From positions 1-7,412 of the forward strand of contig CATLVA010000066.1 of NCBI GenBank assembly GCA_950060715.1: a DNA stretch of 7,412 bases. Direction: 5' to 3'. Origin of the DNA: an uncultured Oligoflexia bacterium. GTDB lineage: Bacteria > Bdellovibrionota > Bacteriovoracia > Bacteriovoracales > Bacteriovoracaceae. Positions 1-5,889 of the stretch are shown in pieces. How positions within the stretch are numbered: the stretch's first letter is position 1; the number at the start of each line of letters is the position of its first letter. The notes below the pieces were generated by a model. That model worked only from the letters and a program-made list of their open reading frames with translations, was not told the DNA's origin and did no database searches. The translations under genes were made by a program, and so were the position numbers.

Positions 1-957
1 AAAATCAATATTATCAAAGATTGGCTGCATCAATGGCCCTAGCTTTTCGTTAACATCCCCTGGTAAAAACCCAAGGTCACGTCCCATAGGAACAATAGGT
101 CTTGAAACAAGTACTCTCGAATACTGTTGTTGCCCAATAGCTGACTCAAGTCCAGCGGCGATGGCCAAGAGAGTTTTACCCGTCCCTGCTTTACCAACTA
201 GAGACACTAAATTTACTTCGTGATTTAAAAGCGCATCAAAAGCAAATTGCTGTTCAATATTTTTTGGATGAACTCCCCAAACTCCTTCACGCATTTTTAT
301 TAGAGGAACAATTCCTCCTTTCTTTTCGTGATATCGTCCAAGCTGTCTTCTCTGAGGATTCCCCTCTTCGTGAATGATTAAATATTCATTAGGAAAGAAA
401 GATTTTTTTTCTTTTTCATCAATTTCTAAGAACCTATTGGATTCAAATTCAGCAAGCCTAGTCGCTGTAACTTCAAAAGTTCTTTGACCAGAATACAATT
501 GTTCAATTGTAATAATCTCAGTTGTCTCGTAGTCCTCAGCTTTTAAGCCAAGTGCATCGGCTTTAAGACGAAGGTTAATATCTTTAGTAATGAGAGTTAC
601 ATTCTCACCATTTTCTTGGAGAAAAAGAGCGTTGGCCAAAATAAGGTTATCATTGATACTTAAATCAATTCCCGCATACTTGGTACTTGGATCACGTAGG
701 ATACTAATTTGAAGCTGACCACCATTAGCAAGTTCAACTCCTTTGACGAGTGAACCCTTCTCGCGAAGGTCATCTACCAATCGAGCGAAATACCTGGCAT
801 TTCTCCCATTTTCATTTTGATCTTTTTTAAATCGATCAAGTTCTTCAACAACAATAAGTGGTATAAAGACTTTGTTATTTCCAAATTTATTGATTGATGA
901 TGGATCAAAAAGGATGACGTTAGTATCAAGAACAAAAGTTTTACTGCTATTTGCCAA
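1..957 (-). CDS. phoH: PIN-PhoH family ATPase (PhoH2/YlaK type), 3' end outside window
   Basis: Reading the minus strand from a TTG at 957 gives 319 residues with no stop before the window edge, so the C-terminus is missing. Residues about 7-140 form a PIN nuclease domain: FVLDTNV with Asp11, IVVEELD with Glu39 and Asp41, Asp103 and ITKD with Asp126 are the acidic residues expected to bind metal. After a linker, the PhoH ATPase domain starts near residue 228; GKAGTGKT (255-262) is the Walker A loop, followed by VSRPIVPMGRDLGFLPGD, the PhoH signature. In the family, PIN-PhoH fusions are cytoplasmic proteins credited with coupled RNA unwinding and RNA cleavage; that activity is family knowledge, not shown here. 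The TTG start is chosen because GGAGGG lies 4 nt before it and there is no ATG near the start of the conserved PIN domain. The gene is separated by 65 bp from the barrel gene in front and probably has its own promoter. Confidence 0.93.
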   Translation of the reverse strand, partial: MANSSKTFVLDTNVILFDPSSINKFGNNKVFIPLIVVEELDRFKKDQNENGRNARYFARLVDDLREKGSLVKGVELANGGQLQISILRDPSTKYAGIDLSINDNLILANALFLQENGENVTLITKDINLRLKADALGLKAEDYETTEIITIEQLYSGQRTFEVTATRLAEFESNRFLEIDEKEKKSFFPNEYLIIHEEGNPQRRQLGRYHEKKGGIVPLIKMREGVWGVHPKNIEQQFAFDALLNHEVNLVSLVGKAGTGKTLLAIAAGLESAIGQQQYSRVLVSRPIVPMGRDLGFLPGDVNEKLGPLMQPIFDNIDF

Positions 958-961
958 TATT

Positions 962-967
962 CCCTCC
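962..967 (-). promoter_or_regulatory. Shine-Dalgarno site fixing the TTG start of phoH
   Basis: Minus-strand GGAGGG ends 4 nt before the TTG at 957 (core GGAGG spaced by 5 nt). It is a near-perfect ribosome-binding site and is the main reason for accepting a TTG start. Confidence 0.8.
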
Positions 968-989
968 GTTGGAATCTATTCTTAATAAA

Positions 990-1018
990 ATTGTAGGGAA
1001 AAAATAAGAAATTGACTA
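990..1018 (-). promoter_or_regulatory. Candidate sigma-70-type promoter for phoH
   Basis: On the minus strand TAGTCA (1018-1013, 4 of 6 matches to TTGACA) and TACAAT (995-990, 5 of 6 matches to TATAAT) are separated by 17 nt. Transcription would start near 983 and give a leader of about 25 nt carrying the GGAGGG site. The -35 box is weak, and A/T-rich DNA produces such matches by chance. No hairpin plus T-run precedes it, so read-through from the barrel gene is not excluded. Confidence 0.35.
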
Positions 1019-1022
1019 CTAA

Positions 1023-2138
1023 CTAAGGTTCAAAGGTGAAATCAAATAAACTCAGGTACACCAGAAAACGATCGGCATCTTGCTGGCCTAGGTTCTCACC
1101 CACCTCTTCGCCATAAATACCTGCAAATGCTTTGACTAGCCCCGCGTTAAACTTGAGTCCATAACTATAGTTATCTACGGCATTGACACCAGCATAAATA
1201 GCTAACGCTGGTGACAGGCTAACTTCGGCCCCTAAATGAAGTCTTCTAGCAAACTCCATTTGTTCACTTAGATTTTTAATATCGGCAGAGACAGTGACGT
1301 TAAAACCTCCCCCCACAGATCCCTTCCAAGCAGAGCCTAGATGAACCTGCATAGGTTGATCTTGAACCTCGAGGTCGTTTACGTTGTCCTCAGTTTGAAT
1401 ATTAGTTACGACATCAAGTAAAGCTAGCCCTACCATAAAAGTAGAACCTCCGTTTGACGTGGCGTAATCAAGACCTAAATCGAAGCCCCATCCTTGGCCA
1501 TTAACTTTTCCTAATGAATCAAGAATATCCTCTATTTCACTACTCGATAAAGCGTCCAAAAGTGTGTAACCCGTAAGATCATAGGATCCATATACAGACT
1601 CTCTTTTAATGTATTTAAGACTGGCCCCAATTGCTAAATGAGATCCACCAGACTTGGAACTAAAACTTCCTTGAAGAGGGATTCCAAACCCGGCAATAAA
1701 ACCAGTATCAAAACGGTGGTCAACTTCTAAACTGGGATTAACCTGATTCTGCAAATTAAGATTCGTATTATTCTGATAAAGACCAGTGAAACCGAAATAC
1801 CCCATTTTAAAAGTTGGGGAATAATCCAGTCCAATATGAATAGGATAATCAAAGGCAGCATCCGCAAAATCATTTGGGTCATCACCAAGATCTGTAAAAC
1901 GATCAGGCTCGTTTAAAACATTTACGCTTCTCACTTGTGGATTAATTGGATAAAACGAAAATCCGGAATGACGAGCAAGTACGGCAGGGTTATAAAATAA
2001 TGTGTATTCATCATCGGCCAGAGCAGTATAGGCATTTCCCATTAAGAGACCTCTTGGGGAAGTCCCTAACGCTTTATCCCTAAATGCAAAAGCATTTAGA
2101 CTTGCAAAAGAAATAAGTACTACGGCCCAATACTTCAT
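1023..2138 (-). CDS. TraF/UPF0164/PorV-like outer-membrane beta-barrel protein
   Basis: A 371-residue exported protein. Residues 1-18 are a signal peptide (short basic start, hydrophobic core, NAFA before the likely cleavage site). Residues 29-56 carry the hallmark of the TraF/UPF0164/PorV/FadL-like barrel families: MGNAYTALADDEYTLFYNPA and then LAR. The rest alternates polar and hydrophobic residues as in transmembrane beta strands, with repeated Gly-aromatic strands such as WGFDLGLDY (217-225), RLHLGAEV (299-306) and YGLKFNAG (326-333), ending in an aromatic final strand (YLSLFDFTF). Exact substrate or role cannot be read from the sequence; databases often call such proteins 'conjugal transfer protein TraF', but nothing here suggests conjugation. 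The ATG overlaps the TGA of the lipoprotein gene (ATGA, 4 nt) and has only a poor ribosome-binding site, so its translation is probably coupled to the lipoprotein. The stop is TAG. Confidence 0.8.
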   Translation of the reverse strand: MKYWAVVLISFASLNAFAFRDKALGTSPRGLLMGNAYTALADDEYTLFYNPAVLARHSGFSFYPINPQVRSVNVLNEPDRFTDLGDDPNDFADAAFDYPIHIGLDYSPTFKMGYFGFTGLYQNNTNLNLQNQVNPSLEVDHRFDTGFIAGFGIPLQGSFSSKSGGSHLAIGASLKYIKRESVYGSYDLTGYTLLDALSSSEIEDILDSLGKVNGQGWGFDLGLDYATSNGGSTFMVGLALLDVVTNIQTEDNVNDLEVQDQPMQVHLGSAWKGSVGGGFNVTVSADIKNLSEQMEFARRLHLGAEVSLSPALAIYAGVNAVDNYSYGLKFNAGLVKAFAGIYGEEVGENLGQQDADRFLVYLSLFDFTFEP

Positions 2139-3118
2139 TGAAAAATCGTCTCGAAAAAGATGGCGTAAAACTTCTCAATCCGATCAAGTTCTTCAGCTTC
2201 ACAGACGTCTTGACTGGTCACACTGTTGAGGCTTGAAATGGCATTAGTAGAAGTTGCTGGGCCATCATTATAGGTTCCTGTTTCTGCTGCCTCTGCAGCA
2301 GTCATTAAAGTTGTTAATGCAGTTTGAATATCCCCTACATCCCCAAGTTGATCACTGCCAGGAATTGAGATGTTAGAAAGAATATCAATCATATTATTGT
2401 AAAGAATAATACCTTCACAAAGTCTTCGCTTAATATCAGCAGCTGTTTCGGGTGACTCTAAAAGATCAGAACCTTCTGAGCCTGTAGCTGCAACACAAGA
2501 CCCTGGGGTCGTGTCATTAATCCAGTCGATAGCATCAGAAGTAGTATAAGAAAAAAGACAAGAATTTCCGGTAGGATCTCCTCCCCCCTTAACTCCAGAG
2601 GCATTTACGTTTCCATGAAGAGCAAAAAACTTACCCATCTGAACGAAAATCATATAGAGCGCTTGCAGACTAAGGTCTCCACTTTTTTGAGTTCCAAATT
2701 TTGCGTTACGATCCTCTGTGCTAGGAGAGCTCCCCCCCGAACTTTCAATCAACGTTGTAATTGCGTTTTGAATAGCAGTATAAGCAGTACTATCTGCTTC
2801 TGTTTCATTAGATGTTGAAAACGTGGTTAAAGATCCAATCAGATTTGTAGAGTCGATATTTTCTAGATTCCCACCAAAAAGGACATCTAGAACTTTGTAG
2901 CCTGCATAACATGCTTGAGCGGAAGCATATACAGAAATATAGTCTGCATCATCATCCTGAAAACCAATATCATCTAAAACTTCCTGCGCTTTTGAACAGT
3001 TCATACTATTAAGGTGATATTTGGCTTCAATAACAGCTGAATCGATTTCCTCTTGCTCGGTTTTAGCACATGAAAATAGCATTGCGATAACCGACAAAAG
3101 GAGTATGCTTCTAAACAT
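2135..3118 (-). CDS. Outer-membrane-type lipoprotein, Cys-containing, unknown function
   Basis: A 327-residue lipoprotein. The start is the ATG at 3118, giving MFRSILLLSVIAMLFSC: a type II signal peptide with lipobox LFSC and lipidated Cys17. The residues after the Cys (Ala, Lys) are not an inner-membrane retention signal, so the outer membrane is likely. The first mature part (about 25-75) looks helical and TPR-like (KAQEVLDDIG, then a helix ending AQACYAGY). The middle and C-terminal parts alternate Ser/Thr/Gly-rich stretches with helices. Six further cysteines (41, 70, 187, 208, 234, 306) could form three disulfides in the periplasm; this is inference. The product ends FFETIFQ, and its stop overlaps the start of the barrel gene, which points to a working pair, for example a lipoprotein that plugs, assembles or decorates the barrel. 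I do not recognise a named family. Confidence 0.8.
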   Translation of the reverse strand: MFRSILLLSVIAMLFSCAKTEQEEIDSAVIEAKYHLNSMNCSKAQEVLDDIGFQDDDADYISVYASAQACYAGYKVLDVLFGGNLENIDSTNLIGSLTTFSTSNETEADSTAYTAIQNAITTLIESSGGSSPSTEDRNAKFGTQKSGDLSLQALYMIFVQMGKFFALHGNVNASGVKGGGDPTGNSCLFSYTTSDAIDWINDTTPGSCVAATGSEGSDLLESPETAADIKRRLCEGIILYNNMIDILSNISIPGSDQLGDVGDIQTALTTLMTAAEAAETGTYNDGPATSTNAISSLNSVTSQDVCEAEELDRIEKFYAIFFETIFQ

Positions 3119-3124
3119 AAGACT

Positions 3125-3131
3125 CTCCTCC
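3125..3131 (-). promoter_or_regulatory. Shine-Dalgarno site deciding the lipoprotein start
   Basis: Minus-strand GGAGGAG lies 6 nt before the ATG at 3118. An in-frame GTG at 3133 would add five residues, but those codons would themselves be the ribosome-binding site, and a Glu-Glu start is unlike a signal peptide. The ATG is therefore the start. Confidence 0.85.
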
Positions 3132-3150
3132 ACTCAATTATACAAGAGTG
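3131..3150 (-). promoter_or_regulatory. Candidate -10 box inside a short dyad, before the lipoprotein gene
   Basis: The minus strand has a perfect TATAAT (3142-3137) flanked by CACTC (3150-3146) and GAGTG (3135-3131), an inverted repeat with a 10-nt centre. It lies in the 66-bp gap after the aminotransferase stop. No good -35 box is seen at 16-18 nt. A start about 6-7 nt after the box would give a leader of only about 12 nt beginning at the Shine-Dalgarno. The dyad might be an operator or coincidence. Confidence 0.3.
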
Positions 3151-3184
3151 AAAGCTCAGAATCTCGGCCGGGTAAATATTCCCC

Positions 3185-4402
3185 TTAAGAGCGTTTAGCT
3201 AGGTAGTTTACTAATTTTTCAATTGCTTCTCGAAAAACGGAAAGTTCGAGCGTCATACTCATCCGAGCTGAATTAGGATAACCAAAAGCCCCTCCAGGGA
3301 CCAGTGCGACTCCAGTATCCAGAAGTATTTGGTCAACTATCTTTTCGCTATTATCTTCATGCTCTGAATAGTCAGAGAAAAAAGGCATGCGAGTAAAGTC
3401 TAGTAAATAATAAAAAGCTGAGTGAGTTTGATAAAAACAATGTGGAAGGTTTGCATCCCTAAATGCCTCCCTCACAATTTGAGCACACTCACGTAAATGT
3501 TCTTTTACTGGATCAAGAAAGTTTTCTAACTGGTTGAAGTCAAACTCAATCAATGCTCTTTGCACTAAACTATTTGGTCCTGATGTTGTTTGCGATTGAA
3601 TTCTTCCCATCGCTTTAATCAGTCTACTGTCGGCAATACAATATCCAACTCTCAAACCTGTAGAAGCATAAGACTTAGAAATACCATGAATGATTACAGT
3701 TTGAGCTAAAAGTTCATTATCATATTGATAGAAATAAGTAGGTTTCGGATCAAAATAACAGATATCACTGTAAACTTCGTCAGAAACAACCACTAAATCT
3801 TTATGTTTCTTTAAAAACTCTCCGAACTCTTTCATCCAGGTTTCTGAATAATGAATACCTGCTGGATTGTTAGGACTATTAATCACGATCGCTTTCGTCT
3901 TAGCACTCATCTTTTTTTCTATTTCAATAAAGCTAGGAGTATAAGCATCAAAGGCATGAGATTGAACGACAACCGGCACTCCTCCCCAAAATTTAATAAT
4001 CTCAGGATAGCTTACCCAGTATGGTGTCAGCAAAATAACTTCATCACCAGGATTAATCAAAGCTCCAAAAGCATTATAGAGTGAATGTTTTGAACCATTA
4101 CTTATTATGCAATCCATCTCAACTGGTGAATCCATTAAATTGGTTTTACGTAGTTCACTATGATGGGCCAAAAACTTTTCTCTTAACTTTGCAAAACCAG
4201 AGATGGGACTGTACTGATAACTTTTTAAAAAGTTGGTCTGCTTAGTCAATGCGGATATGAATTCACCAGAAGGTTTAAAAGGCAACTGACCATTGGTCAT
4301 ATTATAAATATGTTTGCCACTTTGAACGAGAGTCTGAACCTTCTCATTCATCTTTAGAGTTACACTGGTTTGGGTTTCTTTTACACGTGAGCTTAAATTC
4401 AT
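3185..4402 (-). CDS. Class I PLP-dependent aminotransferase, aspartate-aminotransferase-like (subgroup Ib)
   Basis: A 405-residue cytoplasmic enzyme, normal length for fold-type I aminotransferases. Family motifs appear in order: SNGSKHSLYN (101-110) after the small-domain region, PGDEVILLTPYWVSYPE (118-134) with Trp129 stacking on the cofactor, NSPNNPAG (175-182), VVSDEVY (206-212) with Asp208 and Tyr211 contacting PLP, ISKSYASTGLRVGY (241-254) with Lys243 as the Schiff-base lysine and Arg251 at the phosphate, and ARMSM with Arg380 for the substrate alpha-carboxylate. Lys105 matches by alignment from memory the lysine that binds the acidic side chain in the Thermus enzyme, so aspartate/glutamate are plausible substrates; exact specificity is not provable here. 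The usual GEPDF motif near the N-terminus is replaced by GQLPF (38-42). The start follows the rsmD stop by 4 nt with a weak ribosome-binding site, so translation is likely coupled to rsmD. The ATG fits the family's usual N-terminus (LSSRV). Confidence 0.9.
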   Translation of the reverse strand: MNLSSRVKETQTSVTLKMNEKVQTLVQSGKHIYNMTNGQLPFKPSGEFISALTKQTNFLKSYQYSPISGFAKLREKFLAHHSELRKTNLMDSPVEMDCIISNGSKHSLYNAFGALINPGDEVILLTPYWVSYPEIIKFWGGVPVVVQSHAFDAYTPSFIEIEKKMSAKTKAIVINSPNNPAGIHYSETWMKEFGEFLKKHKDLVVVSDEVYSDICYFDPKPTYFYQYDNELLAQTVIIHGISKSYASTGLRVGYCIADSRLIKAMGRIQSQTTSGPNSLVQRALIEFDFNQLENFLDPVKEHLRECAQIVREAFRDANLPHCFYQTHSAFYYLLDFTRMPFFSDYSEHEDNSEKIVDQILLDTGVALVPGGAFGYPNSARMSMTLELSVFREAIEKLVNYLAKRS

Positions 4403-4406
4403 AGAT

Positions 4407-4973
4407 TTATTCTACGTCAAATCGATACAATAGAAAATAGCTAGTACCTTGTTTAAATACTTTATCTGCTTTCCCATACTTATCTTCAAAGTCGGCTACC
4501 CGCATTGTTTTTTGCTCACAGCCTTCTACCACGACTAGTCTTGCAATCTCAGATAACGGTAAGGCCATAAATTCCGAGTAAAGATCTTTTTTTTCATAAG
4601 GTGGATCAAAGAAGATAATAGGTTTCTCTTGCCTGAACTCTTCCAAGTTTTTTTGCAAAAATCCTATGGCATCCATTTTTTGAACAGAGATATTCGCCTC
4701 AACATCAAATTTAGAAGTCAGTTTTTTTAAGTTTGCTTGTGCAAGTTTAGCAAAGGTATCAACCATTGAGAGTTTAGATACCCCTCGCGAGAGAGCCTCA
4801 ATCCCCATCGCCCCAGTGCCACAACAGAGGTCTACAAAATGATCTTCTTGCATGTCTTGAATTGAATCAAAAAGTTTTCTTCGTAATTGAATACTAGTAG
4901 GTCGAGTTTTAGAATTTCGAGGAGCATCCAAAGTAAAACCTTTAAACACTCCCCCGAATATTTTAAGTGACAT
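4407..4973 (-). CDS. rsmD: 16S rRNA (guanine966-N2)-methyltransferase RsmD
   Basis: A 188-residue SAM-dependent methyltransferase of the family's usual size. RsmD methylates N2 of G966 of 16S rRNA (E. coli numbering) in the assembling small subunit. Visible landmarks are the N-terminal KIFGGVFKG, RPTS (24-27) followed by RRKLFDSI, SAM-binding motif I VDLCCGTGAMGIEALSRG (47-64), acidic Asp72 after the second strand, and the catalytic FFDPPY (121-126). The motif I core reads CCGTG where many homologues have FAGSG, a mild variation that keeps the glycines. The ATG follows the acidic-protein stop by 6 nt and no Shine-Dalgarno is visible, so translation is likely coupled. The partner often found beside rsmD in other bacteria, coaD, is absent; an aminotransferase follows instead. 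Confidence 0.93.
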   Translation of the reverse strand: MSLKIFGGVFKGFTLDAPRNSKTRPTSIQLRRKLFDSIQDMQEDHFVDLCCGTGAMGIEALSRGVSKLSMVDTFAKLAQANLKKLTSKFDVEANISVQKMDAIGFLQKNLEEFRQEKPIIFFDPPYEKKDLYSEFMALPLSEIARLVVVEGCEQKTMRVADFEDKYGKADKVFKQGTSYFLLYRFDVE

Positions 4974-4979
4974 TTTTGC

Positions 4980-5684
4980 TTAAGCAGCTTTATCTTTTTT
5001 GAAAGTATCCTGTAGAGGAACGCTAAATTTTGCTCCACCTTCTAGTCCAATTTCCAGTCCATGCTCATTCACTGAAAGGTGAACTTCTTTTCCTGAAATA
5101 TTGAAAGCTAGGTCTAGCTTCATATCCCCTTCAACTCTAAAACTCATTGAAGTTTGAGCTCCAGAAGCTTCATGAAAAGAATGATCAGCTTGAGGCTTTA
5201 AGTGGTGTACATGATCATCATGAGACTGAACAGGTTGAACGACTTCTTGAACTGGCTTAGCTGCTACTTGCTCTAATACTTCATGATGTGTCTCTTGATG
5301 ACTTGCCACAATTTCCTCCTCAGGGCTAAACTCTTCTTCTGGTGCAACTGCAACAGCAGGCTCAACAGGTTCTTCATGGGCTACTGGTTCTTTATGCTCT
5401 ACCTCAGCAACTGGTTCTGCTTGTGCATGAACAACTTCTGCAACCTCTTCTTCTGCCTCTGTAGAATTTTCCATTTCTGGTTCATTTTGCTCAGCAGTAA
5501 TTGTTTCCACATTATCCTCAGAGTCTTCAACATTTTCATCAAAGTCTTCAACACTCTCAGGTTCACTCATTTCGGCCTGAACTTCTTCTTTTTTACCTTC
5601 CACTTCGTCGGTAAATTCTTGCTCCAGACTTTCAATTTCACTCATGATGTCAGCTAACTCATCGTCATTAAAGCCTCTGTCCAT
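4980..5684 (-). CDS. Acidic low-complexity protein with small beta-rich C-terminal module, unknown function
   Basis: A 234-residue protein without Cys, Trp or Tyr and with no signal peptide or membrane segment, so probably cytoplasmic. It has three parts. Residues 1-27 are a likely helix (MDRGFNDDELADIMSEIESL). Residues 28-175 are a disordered Glu/Val/Ala/Pro-rich tract with degenerate EPVA/EEPV-type repeats (about 85-115), becoming His-rich at 129-171 (HH, HDDHVHH). Residues 176-225 form a compact module of about five amphipathic beta strands (SMSFRVEGDMKLDLAFNI, then VHLSVNEHGLEIGLEGG) before a basic tail (KKDKAA). The shape suggests two short binding ends joined by a flexible acidic linker; partners are unknown and I do not recognise the family. 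It heads the apparent operon with rsmD. The ATG at 5684 is chosen because GAGAGGAG lies just upstream; an in-frame TTG at 5708 would include that site. Confidence 0.8.
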   Translation of the reverse strand: MDRGFNDDELADIMSEIESLEQEFTDEVEGKKEEVQAEMSEPESVEDFDENVEDSEDNVETITAEQNEPEMENSTEAEEEVAEVVHAQAEPVAEVEHKEPVAHEEPVEPAVAVAPEEEFSPEEEIVASHQETHHEVLEQVAAKPVQEVVQPVQSHDDHVHHLKPQADHSFHEASGAQTSMSFRVEGDMKLDLAFNISGKEVHLSVNEHGLEIGLEGGAKFSVPLQDTFKKDKAA

Positions 5685-5690
5685 GATTGA

Positions 5691-5696
5691 CTCCTC
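5691..5696 (-). promoter_or_regulatory. Shine-Dalgarno site deciding the acidic-protein start
   Basis: Minus-strand GAGGAG ends 6 nt before the ATG at 5684. It rules against the longer reading from TTG at 5708 and marks this gene as a translation-initiating head of the operon. Confidence 0.8.
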
Positions 5697-5717
5697 TCGT
5701 ATAAACAAATTAGATGT

Positions 5718-5731
5718 ATGGTTGTTACCAT
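5718..5731 (-). repeat. Short inverted repeat in the leader of the acidic-protein gene
   Basis: ATGGT and ACCAT form a 5-bp stem with a 4-nt loop (TGTT on the plus strand), 34 nt before the ATG at 5684. It could be an operator half-site pair or a leader hairpin. The stem is short and has no U-run, so it is not a terminator. Confidence 0.3.
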
Positions 5732-5744
5732 CTTTTTCTTTTTC

Positions 5745-5769
5745 GGCTCTATTTTCCCTCGTGTGAGCC
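5745..5769. repeat. Inverted repeat GGCTC/GAGCC in the divergent region
   Basis: GGCTC (5745-5749) and GAGCC (5765-5769) are separated by 15 nt and stand out as the most G+C-rich spots in an A/T-rich gap. The spacing suits a dimeric regulator site, but a 5-bp match is weak evidence. Confidence 0.25.
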
Positions 5770-5801
5770 CAATATTTCAGGAGGAAATTTTTTCTTTTTT
5801 A

Positions 5802-5828
5802 ATGACAAAACCTTAGTGATTCTATAAA
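5802..5828 (+). promoter_or_regulatory. Candidate promoter for the plus-strand gene
   Basis: ATGACA (5802-5807, 5 of 6 to TTGACA) and TATAAA (5823-5828, 5 of 6 to TATAAT) are separated by 15 nt, shorter than the usual 17. Transcription would start near 5835 and give a leader of about 55 nt rich in A/T. The short spacer keeps confidence low. Confidence 0.3.
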
Positions 5829-5889
5829 AAACTAGGACGCGAAAAATACACACAAGCAATTAAAATTATTTAAATTATTAGAGAATATC

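Larger units (their letters stand above)
5685..5889. other. Divergent intergenic control region
   Basis: This 205-bp gap is the only divergent junction in the window and must hold the promoters for both directions. It contains two short inverted repeats on the side of the acidic-protein gene (5718-5731 and 5745-5769), T-rich/A-rich tracts (5787-5800), a possible plus-strand promoter (5802-5828) and an A/T-only stretch with a near-repeat TAAAATTATT/TAAATTATTA (5861-5880). I found no convincing minus-strand -35/-10 pair and no RNA gene. Confidence 0.6.

Noticed and set aside
958..1022. Intrinsic terminator after the barrel gene
   Set aside because: There is a T-rich run on the minus strand but no stable stem before it.
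1023..2138. Conjugation function suggested by the TraF-like family name
   Set aside because: No other transfer gene, relaxase or mobile-element feature is present; the name reflects only the broad barrel family.
2615..2818. Plus-strand open frame of 67 codons
   Set aside because: Antisense within the lipoprotein gene; no recognisable features or initiation site.
3119..3133. Longer lipoprotein start at GTG 3133
   Set aside because: The extra codons coincide with the GGAGGAG ribosome-binding site and add acidic residues in front of the signal peptide.
3851..4084. Plus-strand open frame of 77 codons
   Set aside because: Antisense within the aminotransferase gene, whose motifs on the other strand are unmistakable.
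4832..5038. Minus-strand open frame of 68 codons across the acidic-protein/rsmD junction
   Set aside because: Out of frame with both genes and overlapping the rsmD N-terminus and SAM motif region; no own ribosome-binding site.
5283..5657. Plus-strand open frame of 124 codons
   Set aside because: It lies wholly antisense to the Glu-rich acidic gene; the Phe/Cys/Leu-rich translation is simply the complement of GAA/GAG-rich codons, and it has no credible ribosome-binding site.
5685..5708. Longer acidic-protein start at TTG 5708
   Set aside because: It would place the GAGGAG site inside the coding region; the ATG at 5684 has ideal spacing.
5685..5784. Possible riboswitch-like masking of the acidic-protein ribosome-binding site by CCTCCT in its upstream DNA
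   Set aside because: Only about 5 bp can pair over a long distance, and it is not known whether CCTCCT is within the transcript.
5779..5816. Plus-strand AGGAGG followed by ATG at 5802
   Set aside because: The spacing is about 17 nt and the frame ends after four codons (MTKP), so there is no gene.
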